In this document: piece after piece, positions 28,432-36,923 of the stretch
Layout: each line of letters begins with the position of its first letter
Numbering within the stretch: the first letter of the stretch is position 1
DNA from: Geodermatophilus marinus
Lineage (GTDB): Bacteria > Actinomycetota > Actinomycetes > Mycobacteriales > Geodermatophilaceae
Direction: 5' to 3'
Assembly (NCBI RefSeq): GCF_003428645.1
Contig: NZ_QVQH01000028.1
Location: 1-64,000, forward strand
Length of the DNA: 64,000 nucleotides
Made by a program: the position numbers and the translations under genes
The notes under the pieces: model-generated
Told to the model about the DNA's origin: nothing
What the model saw: the letters and a program-made list of their open reading frames with translations, nothing else
Databases searched by the model: none

Positions 28432-28649
28432 CGCCGGACCGTCCGGTTGTCGCCCGCCCGGTTGGGGCGGTCGGTGGGGTGGGCGTAGCGGAGGGCCTCG
28501 GGCGGGAGCGGGAAGCCGTGGTCCTCGCCGAACGGCGACAGCGGACCGGCCGCCTCGGCCGTGAGCTCGGTCACCGGGGCGCCGCCGTCGTCGGACTGGC
28601 CCCAGGTGGGCTCCACCAGGTGCGCGTGCTTCGTCTTCCGCTTGGCCAT
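28428..28649 (-). CDS. Small hypothetical protein coupled to the acyl-CoA synthetase
   Basis: A 73-residue soluble protein, [19 protein letters not shown]..., basic at the start and end with an acidic middle. No family is recognised. ATG 28649 follows GAGGCGAG, and its stop overlaps the acyl-CoA synthetase start by four bases, which supports translation. A role with the synthetase is only a guess from coupling. Confidence 0.65.
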   Translation of the reverse strand: MAKRKTKHAHLVEPTWGQSDDGGAPVTELTAEAAGPLSPFGEDHGFPLPPEALRYAHPTDRPNRAGDNRTVRR

Positions 28650-28736
28650 CTCGCCTCGTCGCCTCCGTCGTGCCGGGACCGCCGTGATCGGCGCTGGTCT
28701 GCCATCTTCTCCGACGGGGTACCCCCGATGCACCTA

Positions 28737-29273
28737 CTACCCGCCCCGGCGTCCCCCGACCGCGCGGGCCCCGTACACGGTCGGCTCCTCCTCGGAGGCC
28801 AGGACCCACTCGCGGCGCCCCACCGGCGCGGCCCGCACCACCGCGCCGTCGAGCCGCTGGACGGCCCGCGTCCGCCAGACCGAGGTGCTCTCCAGCCGCA
28901 GCCGGACCGGCTCGGCGAGCGGGTCGGCGTCGTCGAAGCCGGCCGGCTCGAAGGCGATCACGGCCGGGCCGGCGATCCGCAGCACCCCGGTCTGCCAGGG
29001 CACGGCCGCCAGGCCGCGCCGCCACCGCTGGTGGCGCACCAGCGCCCCCGTGCCGGCCAGCGCGGCGGCGGCGCCCGCGCCCACGAGGGCGATGACCAGC
29101 AGGCCCACCGCCGGCAGCCGCCGGCCGGAGTCCTGGGCGATCTCCACGGCCACCACCCCGAGCAGGAACCCGAGGACGACGCCGATCAGGCCGCCGGCCA
29201 GCCAGCGCAGCGCGCCCGCCCGGTAACCGTCGAGCGCGGTGCGGGTCGTCGGGTCGTCGGCGGCCGGGTGCAC
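28737..29273 (-). CDS. Hypothetical membrane protein (PH-like tail)
   Basis: A 178-residue protein with two helices (roughly [20 protein letters not shown] and [20 protein letters not shown]) and a C-terminal soluble region of beta type ([41 protein letters not shown]). No family is recognised with confidence. GTG 29273 has CAGCAT six bases upstream, so it is preferred to GTG 29291. It is divergent from the helicase-associated gene across 65 bp. Confidence 0.7.
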   Translation of the reverse strand: MHPAADDPTTRTALDGYRAGALRWLAGGLIGVVLGFLLGVVAVEIAQDSGRRLPAVGLLVIALVGAGAAAALAGTGALVRHQRWRRGLAAVPWQTGVLRIAGPAVIAFEPAGFDDADPLAEPVRLRLESTSVWRTRAVQRLDGAVVRAAPVGRREWVLASEEEPTVYGARAVGGRRGG

Positions 29274-29338
29274 GGCCCCATGCTGACGCACCCCGCGGCC
29301 GGGACGTCGGCCCAGGCGGCGGGCGTAACGTGGAGCGG

Positions 29339-31609
29339 ATGCCTGCCGACAGTCCGGTCACGCTCTCCGCGTGGCTGCGCACCCGCAGCGACGAGCAGCT
29401 CGGCGCGCTCCTGGCGGCGCGGCCCGACGTCGCCCGCCCCGCGCCCTCCGACGTCGTCGCCCTGGCCAGCCGCCTGGCCGTGCCGGTCTCGGTCGACCGC
29501 GCGCTCGACGAGCTGGACGCCGGGACGCTGCAGGTCCTCGACGCCGTCCTGCTCGCCGACACCGACGGCGTCGACCCGGCCGACCTGGTGGGTGCGCTGC
29601 CGGAGCTGCCCGACGCGGTGCGCGAGGCCGCGGTCGAGCGGCTGACCACCCGTGCCCTGCTGTGGGGGGACGACCGGCTGCGCGCCCCGGAGCCGGTGCG
29701 CCGGGCGGTCCGCCACCCGGCCGGGCTGGGACGGCGGGCCGCGGAGCTGCGCCTGTCGCTGCCCGCCGACCTCGCCGCGGCGGTCGGCGAGCTGCCGGCC
29801 GACGAGCGCGACGTGCTGCAGCGGCTGGCCGGCGACCGCCCCGTCGGGCACCTGCCCGAGACCCCCAACGGCAGCCCCAGCCCGGCCCGGCGCCTCCTGC
29901 AGCGCGGCCTGCTGGCCCGCGTCGACGCCCTCACCGTCGAACTGCCCCGCGAGGTCGGCCTGCTGCTGCGCGGGGACCGCCCCCACGGCCCGCCGCGGCT
30001 GCAGCCGGAGCCGGCGGTGGTCAGCCGCGACCCGGCCGTCCTCGACCGGCAGGCCGCCGGGGCCGCCCTGGAGTCGGTGGGCCGGGTCGGCGAGCTGCTG
30101 GGGCTGCTCGAGGACGAGCCGGCCGGGCTGCTGCGCAGCGGCGGGATCGGCGTCCGCGACCAGAAGCGGCTGGCCCGCGCCCTGCACGTGACCGAACCGG
30201 AGGCCGCCTGGCTGCTGGAGCTGGCCTCGGTCGCCGGGCTGCTCGACGTCGGCGGCCCGCACCGCGACGAGTGGCTGCCCACCCGGGCCTTCGACCTGTG
30301 GCGCGAGCAGGACCTCCCCGACCGCTGGGCGACCCTGGCCGCCGGGTGGCTGGACGCCGTCCGGTTGCCCTCGCTGGCCGGCCAGCGGGACGTGAGCGGC
30401 AAGGCGGTCAACGCGCTGTCCCCCGACCTCGTGCGGCACACCGCCCCCGCCGTCCGCCGGGCGGCGCTGGACGCCCTGGCCGGGTACCCGCCCGGGTCGG
30501 GGCCGGCACCGGACGACCTGGTGGAGTTGCTGCGCTGGCGCAGCCCGCGGCGGGCCGACCGGCTGGCCCCCGTGCCCGACGTGCTGGCCGAGGCCGCGCG
30601 GCTGGGCGTCGTCGTCGGCGGGGTGCTGTCCACGGCCGGGCGCGGCCTGCTGGCCGGCGGTCCGGACGGTGCCGCCGACGGCATGCGCGGGCTGCTGCCC
30701 GAGCCGGTCGACCACGTGCTCGCCCAGCCCGACCTCTCGCTGGTCGCGCCCGGGCCGCTGGTCGCCGAGCTGGCCGACACCCTCGCCGTCGTGGCCGACG
30801 TCGAGTCCTCGGGCGGCGCCACGGTCTACCGGGTGTCCGACGGCAGCGTGCGGCGCGCGCTGGACGCCGGGTGGTCGGCCACCGACCTGCACGAGTTCCT
30901 CGCCCGGGCCTCCCGCACCCCGGTGCCGCAGGCCCTGGACTACCTGGTGGACGACGTCGCCCGCCAGCACGGCCGGCTGCGGGTGGGCGCGATCGAGAGC
31001 TACGTGCGCTCCGACGACCACGGGCTGCTGTCCCAGGTGCTCGGCGACCGCCGCACCGCGGCCGCCGAGCTGCGCCGGCTGGCGCCCGGGGTGCTGGTCA
31101 GCGGCCTGGGCGCCGACGAGGTGCTCACCGTGCTGCGCGAGGCCGGGTACGCCCCGGCCGGTGAGTCCCCGGGCGGCGCCGTCCTGACCCGGCCGCCGGC
31201 CCGGCCGCGCGCCGCGGGCCGCCGGCCGGGCGCCCCCGGCCCGGTGGCCCCGCGGCCGCTGACCCCCGACGAGCTGGCCGCGACGGTGCGCGAGGTCCGC
31301 GCCGGGGACGCCGCGCTCTCGGCCCGCCGCACCGAGCCGGTGCGGCAGGTGCCCGGCGTGACCACCGCCGGCACGCTCGAGCTGCTCTCCCGCGCGGTGC
31401 GCGAGGGGACCCCGGTGTGGCTGGGCTACGTCGACGCCCAGGGCAGCGGCAGCCAGCGCGTGGTCCGCCCGGTGTCCCTGGCCGGTGGTTTCCTGCAGGG
31501 GTACGACGACCGGCGCGGCGAGGCGCGCACCTTCGCCGTGCACCGCATCACCTCGGTGGCGCTGGTGGAGGAGGAAGCCCCCGCCGCCGAGGACCGTTGG
31601 ACCCCGTGA
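29339..31609 (+). CDS. Helicase-associated protein, XPB partner (Rv0862c-like)
   Basis: A 756-residue protein lacking Walker motifs. It is made of helical winged-helix-like repeats ([23 protein letters not shown] at the start) and carries the Helicase_C_3 (XPB/Ssl2-associated) region in the middle ([38 protein letters not shown], about residues 459-496). The C-terminal 80 residues ([17 protein letters not shown] ... [31 protein letters not shown]) look like a WYL-type domain. The mycobacterial counterpart next to ercc3 has about the same length (from memory). ATG 29339 has both a TAACGT box and a GGAGCGG site. The gene is followed after 31 bp by XPB. Confidence 0.85.
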   Translation: MPADSPVTLSAWLRTRSDEQLGALLAARPDVARPAPSDVVALASRLAVPVSVDRALDELDAGTLQVLDAVLLADTDGVDPADLVGALPELPDAVREAAVERLTTRALLWGDDRLRAPEPVRRAVRHPAGLGRRAAELRLSLPADLAAAVGELPADERDVLQRLAGDRPVGHLPETPNGSPSPARRLLQRGLLARVDALTVELPREVGLLLRGDRPHGPPRLQPEPAVVSRDPAVLDRQAAGAALESVGRVGELLGLLEDEPAGLLRSGGIGVRDQKRLARALHVTEPEAAWLLELASVAGLLDVGGPHRDEWLPTRAFDLWREQDLPDRWATLAAGWLDAVRLPSLAGQRDVSGKAVNALSPDLVRHTAPAVRRAALDALAGYPPGSGPAPDDLVELLRWRSPRRADRLAPVPDVLAEAARLGVVVGGVLSTAGRGLLAGGPDGAADGMRGLLPEPVDHVLAQPDLSLVAPGPLVAELADTLAVVADVESSGGATVYRVSDGSVRRALDAGWSATDLHEFLARASRTPVPQALDYLVDDVARQHGRLRVGAIESYVRSDDHGLLSQVLGDRRTAAAELRRLAPGVLVSGLGADEVLTVLREAGYAPAGESPGGAVLTRPPARPRAAGRRPGAPGPVAPRPLTPDELAATVREVRAGDAALSARRTEPVRQVPGVTTAGTLELLSRAVREGTPVWLGYVDAQGSGSQRVVRPVSLAGGFLQGYDDRRGEARTFAVHRITSVALVEEEAPAAEDRWTP

Positions 31610-31640
31610 TGCCCGCCCCAGTCGAGAGGCGCCCCACCCC

Positions 31641-33326
31641 GTGAACGACGGCCCCCTGATCGTCCAGTCGGACAAGACCCTGCTGCTCGAGGTCGACCAC
31701 CCGGCCGCGCGCGACTGCCGGGCGGCGATCGCCCCGTTCGCCGAGCTCGAGCGCTCCCCCGAGCACGTGCACACCTACCGGGTCACGCCGCTGGCGCTGT
31801 GGAACGCCCGCGCCGCCGGGCACGACGCCGAGCAGGTCGTCGACGCGCTGGTGCGCTTCTCGCGCTACCCCGTGCCGCACGCGCTCCTGGTCGACGTCGC
31901 CGACACCATGGACCGCTTCGGCCGGCTGACCCTGGCCAACAACCCGGTGCACGGGCTGGTGCTCACCACCTCCGACCGGGCGGTGCTCGAGGAGGTCGTC
32001 CGCTCGAAGCGGGTGGCGCCGATGCTGGGCCAGCGCATCGACGACGACACCGTCGTCGTCCACCCCTCCGAGCGCGGCCGGCTCAAGCAGGCGCTGCTGA
32101 AGATCGGCTGGCCGGCCGAGGACCTCGCCGGCTACGTCGACGGGCAGGCGCACCCGATCGAGCTGGCCGAGGAGGGCTGGTCGCTGCGCGACTACCAGCG
32201 CGAGGCGGTCGACGGCTTCTGGTCGGGCGGCTCGGGCGTCGTCGTCCTGCCGTGCGGGGCGGGGAAGACCCTGGTCGGCGCCGCGGCCATGGCCGAGGCC
32301 CGGGCGACCACGCTGATCCTGGTCACCAACACGGTGGCCGGCCGGCAGTGGAAGCGCGAGCTGATCGCCCGCACCTCGCTGACCGAGGAGGAGATCGGCG
32401 AGTACTCCGGCGAGCGCAAGGAGATCCGGCCGGTCACCATCGCCACCTACCAGGTGATCACCACCCGGCGGAAGGGCGAGTACCGGCACCTGGACCTCTT
32501 CGACGCCCAGGACTGGGGCCTGATCGTCTACGACGAGGTGCACCTGCTGCCCGCCCCGATCTTCCGGCTCACCGCCGACCTGCAGTCCCGCCGCCGGCTG
32601 GGGCTGACCGCCACGCTGGTGCGCGAGGACGGCCGGGAGGACGACGTGTTCTCCCTCATCGGGCCCAAGCGCTACGACGCCCCGTGGCGGGACATCGAGT
32701 CGCAGGGCTACATCGCGCCGGCCGAGTGCATCGAGGTGCGGGTGTCCCTCGACGACGAGGAGCGGATGACCTACGCGGTCGCCGAGCCCGAGGAGCGGTA
32801 CCGGATCGCCGCGACGGCGTCCTCGAAGCTGCCGGTGATCCGGCGGGTGCTCGAGCGGCACCCCGGCGAGCAGAAGCTGGTCATCGGCGCCTACCTCGAC
32901 CAGCTCGAGGAGCTCGGGACGGCCCTCGACGCCCCGGTGATCCAGGGCTCGACCACCAACCGCGAGCGGGAGAAGCTCTTCGACGCCTTCCGCGCCGGCG
33001 ACATCCGCACGCTCGTGGTGTCCAAGGTCGCCAACTTCTCCATCGACCTGCCCGAGGCCGCCGTCGCCGTCCAGGTGTCGGGGACCTTCGGCTCCCGGCA
33101 GGAGGAGGCCCAGCGGCTGGGCCGGGTGCTGCGGCCCAAGGCCGACGGCCGGCAGGCGCACTTCTACACCGTGGTCAGCCGCGACACCCTGGACGCCGAG
33201 TACGCCGCGCACCGGCAGCGCTTCCTCGCCGAGCAGGGCTACGCCTACACGATCGTCGACGCCGACGACCTGGCCGGCCCCGGTGAGGTCAACGGCCCCG
33301 ACCGGGTGGACGAGCCCGCCGACTGA
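31641..33326 (+). CDS. XPB/Rad25-type DNA repair helicase
   Basis: A 561-residue superfamily 2 helicase. Domain order: N-terminal DNA-recognition region (1-170), helicase core with Q-region SLRDYQREAV, Walker A CGAGKT (205-210), DEVH box (298-301), TATLVREDGRED with the RED motif typical of XPB, and motif VI EAQRLGRVLRPKADG. It unwinds DNA 3' to 5' in archaeal and mycobacterial relatives and is thought to act in repair. GTG 31641 is preceded by GAGAGGC. The preceding helicase-associated gene is its constant neighbour. Confidence 0.93.
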   Translation: MNDGPLIVQSDKTLLLEVDHPAARDCRAAIAPFAELERSPEHVHTYRVTPLALWNARAAGHDAEQVVDALVRFSRYPVPHALLVDVADTMDRFGRLTLANNPVHGLVLTTSDRAVLEEVVRSKRVAPMLGQRIDDDTVVVHPSERGRLKQALLKIGWPAEDLAGYVDGQAHPIELAEEGWSLRDYQREAVDGFWSGGSGVVVLPCGAGKTLVGAAAMAEARATTLILVTNTVAGRQWKRELIARTSLTEEEIGEYSGERKEIRPVTIATYQVITTRRKGEYRHLDLFDAQDWGLIVYDEVHLLPAPIFRLTADLQSRRRLGLTATLVREDGREDDVFSLIGPKRYDAPWRDIESQGYIAPAECIEVRVSLDDEERMTYAVAEPEERYRIAATASSKLPVIRRVLERHPGEQKLVIGAYLDQLEELGTALDAPVIQGSTTNREREKLFDAFRAGDIRTLVVSKVANFSIDLPEAAVAVQVSGTFGSRQEEAQRLGRVLRPKADGRQAHFYTVVSRDTLDAEYAAHRQRFLAEQGYAYTIVDADDLAGPGEVNGPDRVDEPAD

Positions 33327-33330
33327 TCGG

Positions 33331-33373
33331 GCGGAGTCCGGTGTGCGAGCTTTTCCCGCACACCGGACTCCGC
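33331..33373. terminator. Perfect 17-bp bidirectional hairpin
   Basis: GCGGAGTCCGGTGTGCG (33331-33347) and its exact complement (33357-33373) enclose AGCTTTTCC. It lies between the convergent XPB and aminotransferase genes. Confidence 0.9.
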
Positions 33374-33374
33374 G

Positions 33375-34574
33375 TCAGCTCAGCGCCGCGGCCAGCCGCG
33401 CCATGCCCTCGGCGAGCCGCGCGGGCCCGTAGGCGGTGAACGACAGGCGCAGCGTGGCGCGGTCCGGCCGCCCGGCGAAGAACGCCGCGCCCGGCACGAA
33501 GGCCACGTCGTGCCGCAGCGCGGCCGGCAGCAGCTCCGCGGTGTCGACGTCGCCGGGCAGTCGGACCCACACGAACATCCCGCCGTCCGGCTCGGTCCAG
33601 GTGCTGCCCGCCGGGAGGGCGGCCGGCAGCGCCTCGACCATGGCGTCCCGCCGCTCCCGGTAGGCCGAGCACAGCCGCAGCACGTGCGACTCGACGTCGG
33701 CCGCGGCGAACCAGGCCGCCGCGGCCGCCTGGTCGACCGTGGAGGTGTGCAGGTCGGCGGCCTGCTTGGCCAGCGTCAGCGCCGGCAGCAGGGACGACGG
33801 GGCCCGCAGCCAGCCCAGCCGCAACCCGGGCGCGGCCACCTTCGAGAAGCTGCCCAGGTAGACGACGTGGTCGTCGGCGCCGGGGTGCGCGGCCAGCGCC
33901 GGCACGGGGGCGCCGCGGTAGCGCAGATCGGCGTAGGGGTCGTCCTCGACCAGCCAGACCCCGTGCCGGGCGGTCAGCTCGACGACCTCCGCCCGCCGGT
34001 GCGACGGCATGGTGCGCCCGGTCGGGTTGGCGAAGGTCGGCACCAGGTAGACCAGCGCGGGCCGCTCCCGGCGCAGCGCGTCGGCCAGCGCGTCGGGGTC
34101 CATGCCGTGCTCGTCGGTGGGCACGGGCACGACGCGGGCGCCGGCGAGCTGGAAGCACTGCAGCGCGGCGAGGTAGGTCGGGTCCTCGACCAGCACGGTG
34201 GCCCCGGGGTCCAGCAGCGCCGTGGCGACCAGCGAGAGCCCCTGCTGCGACCCGGAGGTCACCAGCAGGTCGCCGCCGCTGGTCAGCAGGCCGCGGGCGG
34301 TGAGCCGGGCGGCGACGCGGGCACGCAGCTCGCGGTCGCCCTCGCTGGGGGCGTACTGCAACGCGCGGCGGGCGTGCGGGCCCCACAGCACGCGGTCGTA
34401 GGCGGCGCGCACGCCGTCGAGGTCGAACAGCTCCGGCGCGGGCAGGCCGCCGGCGAAGGAGATGACCTCGGGCCGGTCGAGGAGGGCGAGCAGCTCGCGC
34501 ACCGGCGAGCCGGCCACCCCGGCCAGGCGCTCGGCGACGGCGGGGACGGGCGTGCTGAGGAGTGCGGACGACAC
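33375..34574 (-). CDS. PLP-dependent aminotransferase (class I/II, AadAT-like)
   Basis: A 399-residue fold-type I aminotransferase: VISFAGGLPAPELFDLDGVR at the start, QYAPSEGDRELRARVA, TSGSQQGLSL, VPTFANPTGRTM, the VEDDPYADLRY Asp, and the PLP-lysine in YLGSFSKVAAPGLRLGW. This resembles 2-aminoadipate/aromatic aminotransferases (LysN-like) and the enzyme half of MocR proteins, but no DNA-binding domain is present. GTG 34574 follows GGAG at about eight bases. The amino-acid substrate cannot be assigned. Confidence 0.88.
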   Translation of the reverse strand: MSSALLSTPVPAVAERLAGVAGSPVRELLALLDRPEVISFAGGLPAPELFDLDGVRAAYDRVLWGPHARRALQYAPSEGDRELRARVAARLTARGLLTSGGDLLVTSGSQQGLSLVATALLDPGATVLVEDPTYLAALQCFQLAGARVVPVPTDEHGMDPDALADALRRERPALVYLVPTFANPTGRTMPSHRRAEVVELTARHGVWLVEDDPYADLRYRGAPVPALAAHPGADDHVVYLGSFSKVAAPGLRLGWLRAPSSLLPALTLAKQAADLHTSTVDQAAAAAWFAAADVESHVLRLCSAYRERRDAMVEALPAALPAGSTWTEPDGGMFVWVRLPGDVDTAELLPAALRHDVAFVPGAAFFAGRPDRATLRLSFTAYGPARLAEGMARLAAALS

Positions 34575-34903
34575 GGGTGCTCCAGGACGGACGTACCAGG
34601 GGGGTGGGGGACGGCGCTGGAGTGCGGGGGGTGTCCCGCTGCCGTCCGCGCCGGTCGGGCTTCCTGGTCGAGGAGCCGTCGCCAAGAATACGTGGCCCCC
34701 GTGCGGCCCGTGCGGCGCACCCGTGGGGACGGCGTGGCCCGCGGGGCGCGGCCGGCCCACCGGGGCACGAGAGGAGCGCCACAACCAGGCCCGGCCCGCG
34801 GCATCGGCGCAGGTCAGGGCGGCGCAACCGGCGTCCATACGTCGTCCCGGGCGGGGCGCGCGGGAGGTGCCCGGTTGGGCGTGTCCCGGATCCCCCGACC
34901 ACA
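34575..34903. other. Divergent intergenic region without a gene
   Basis: This 329-bp gap separates the aminotransferase and the SF2 helicase, read in opposite directions. A minus-strand -10 box TATTCT at 34690-34685 is the best promoter candidate for the aminotransferase, giving a leader of about 105 nt. I see no RNA structure or gene in it. Confidence 0.5.
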
Positions 34904-36697
34904 ATGGCGCCCGACATGGCGAGTGCAGCACGAGCGGTGGCCGCGAGCCCGCAGACGACGAGCCGGCCGCTCCGGGCCTGGCAGCAGGCCGCCCTGGAGA
35001 AGTACGAGCAGGCCTCCCCCAAGGACTTCCTGGTCACCGCGACCCCGGGCGCGGGCAAGACGACGTTCGCCCTGACCCTGGCCTCCCGGCTGCTGCAGCG
35101 TCGCGAGGTCGCCCGCGTGGTCGTGGTCTGCCCGACCGACCACCTGCGGCTGCAGTGGGCCGAGGCCGCGGACCGGCTGGGCATCGTCCTCGACCCGAAC
35201 CTGACCAACGCCGTCGGGCCGGTCCGGGCCGGGACGCAGGGGTACGTGACCACGTACGCGCAGGTCGCGGGCAAGCCGATGCTGCACGCCGCGCGCTCCA
35301 CCGCGGTGAAGACGCTCGTCGTCCTCGACGAGGTGCACCACGCCGGTGACGGCCTCTCCTGGGGCGAGGCGATCGAGGAGGCCTACGGCTTCGCCGCCCG
35401 CCGGCTGTGCCTGACCGGGACGCCGTTCCGCACCAAGCCCGACGAGCGCATCCCGTTCGTGCGCTACGAGGAGGACGGCTTCGAGGGGGACCTCGGCGGC
35501 GAGGTCGGCCTGGTCAGCCGCGCCGACTACACCTACGGCTACAAGGAGGCCCTGGCCGACAACGTCGTCCGCCCGGTCGTCTTCGCCGCCTACACCGGGA
35601 CCTCCCGGTGGCGGAACTCCGCCGGCGAGGTGGTCGCGGCCTCCCTCTCGGAGGCCGGCACCCGGTCGGTGGAGATGCAGGCCTGGCGGACGGCGCTGGA
35701 CCCCAAGGGCCAGTGGGTGCCGCACGTCATCGCCGCGATGGACGACCGCATCACCCACCTGCGCGAGAACGGCATGCCCGACGCCGCCGGGCTGGTGCTG
35801 GCCAGCGACCAGGACGACGCCCGCGACTACGCGAAGATCGTCCGCCGGGTGACGGGCAAGGCCCCGGAGCTGATCCTCTCCGACGACCCGAAGGCGTCGA
35901 AGAAGATCGAGCGGTTCGCCACCGGGTCGGCGCGGATCGCGGTCTGCGTGCGGATGATCTCCGAGGGCGTCGACGTCCCCCGGGCCGCCGTCCTCGCCTG
36001 GATGACCTCGTACCGGACGCCGCTGTTCTTCGCGCAGGCCGTCGGCCGCGTCGTCCGCGCGCGGGCGGCGCACGAGTCGGCGACGGTGTTCCTGCCCGCC
36101 GTGCGGCCGCTGCTGTCCCTCGCCGCGTCGATGGAGGAGCAGCGCAACCACGTCATGCCCCCGCCGAAGACCGTGCAGGGCGACGAGCTCGACCTCGAGC
36201 CGCTGCCGCCCAAGGAGCGGGAGGTCGACGGGGTCAAGCAGTTCGAGGCGCTGGAGGCCGACGCCCGCTTCGCGCACGTGCTCCACGGGGGGACCGCGCA
36301 CACCGGGGCGGGCTCGGGGGCCGTCGTGGTGGCCGCCGAGGACGAGGACTTCCTCGGCATCCCCGGCCTGCTGACCGCCGAGCAGACCGCCGAGCTGCTG
36401 GCCAAGCGGGACGACGAGCTGCGGCTGCGCATCGCCCAGCGGCAGCACGAGGACACCGGCGAGCTGCCGATCGTCGAGGACCACCCCGACGAGGACGACG
36501 CCGGCCGCTCGTGGCGGGACGCCGCCGAGCTGCGCCGCGAGATCAACCGGCTGGTGTCCCGGGTGTCGGCGAAGACCTCGACGCCGCACGCGGTGGTGCA
36601 CACCGAGCTGCGCAAGTCGGTGCCCGGCCCGCCCTCGGCGTCGGCGTCGGTCGACGTGCTGCGGGCCCGCCGGGAACGCCTCCGCACGATGCTCTGA
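34904..36697 (+). CDS. DEAD/DEAH superfamily 2 helicase
   Basis: A 597-residue helicase of the type I restriction/RecQ-like SF2 class, without a nuclease domain. Motifs: Q-like LRAWQQAALEKYEQ, Walker A ATPGAGKTTF, VVVVCPTDHLRLQW (Ia), DEVHHAGDG (DEAH-like box), LTGTPFRTK (III), and the second domain with MISEGVDVPRA and FFAQAVGRVVRAR (VI). The C-terminal 150 residues are charged and helical (EEQRNHVMPPPKT onward). ATG 34904 or 34916 may start it; neither has a clear ribosome-binding site. It probably acts on DNA, role unknown. Confidence 0.88.
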   Translation: MAPDMASAARAVAASPQTTSRPLRAWQQAALEKYEQASPKDFLVTATPGAGKTTFALTLASRLLQRREVARVVVVCPTDHLRLQWAEAADRLGIVLDPNLTNAVGPVRAGTQGYVTTYAQVAGKPMLHAARSTAVKTLVVLDEVHHAGDGLSWGEAIEEAYGFAARRLCLTGTPFRTKPDERIPFVRYEEDGFEGDLGGEVGLVSRADYTYGYKEALADNVVRPVVFAAYTGTSRWRNSAGEVVAASLSEAGTRSVEMQAWRTALDPKGQWVPHVIAAMDDRITHLRENGMPDAAGLVLASDQDDARDYAKIVRRVTGKAPELILSDDPKASKKIERFATGSARIAVCVRMISEGVDVPRAAVLAWMTSYRTPLFFAQAVGRVVRARAAHESATVFLPAVRPLLSLAASMEEQRNHVMPPPKTVQGDELDLEPLPPKEREVDGVKQFEALEADARFAHVLHGGTAHTGAGSGAVVVAAEDEDFLGIPGLLTAEQTAELLAKRDDELRLRIAQRQHEDTGELPIVEDHPDEDDAGRSWRDAAELRREINRLVSRVSAKTSTPHAVVHTELRKSVPGPPSASASVDVLRARRERLRTML

Positions 36698-36726
36698 CCG
36701 TGCGACCCGTGGCCGAGGCGCCACCC

Positions 36727-36800
36727 TGGGCACAGGCGGCGCCCCCCAGGCACAGGCGGCGCCCCGCAGGCACAGGCGGCGCCCTCAGGCACAGGAGGCA
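36727..36800. repeat. 20-bp tandem repeat in a convergent gap
   Basis: CACAGGCGGCGCCCCCCAGG-type units repeat with a 20-bp period at 36731, 36751 and 36771, and a partial fourth. The last copy, AGGCACAGGAGG (36786-36797), can pair with CTTCCTGTGCCT downstream (36836-36847) to make a loose terminator hairpin for the helicase gene. Confidence 0.7.
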
Positions 36801-36923
36801 CTACCCACGTCCAGGGGCTGCTGACGGGGGAACAGCTTCCTGTGCCTCGTGTGGGCGAGGCCGCAGCCCGCGACGGGTGAACCGGAGCGGCCCGAGCCCG
36901 GGGCCGTCGTGGGTCGCCCGGGT

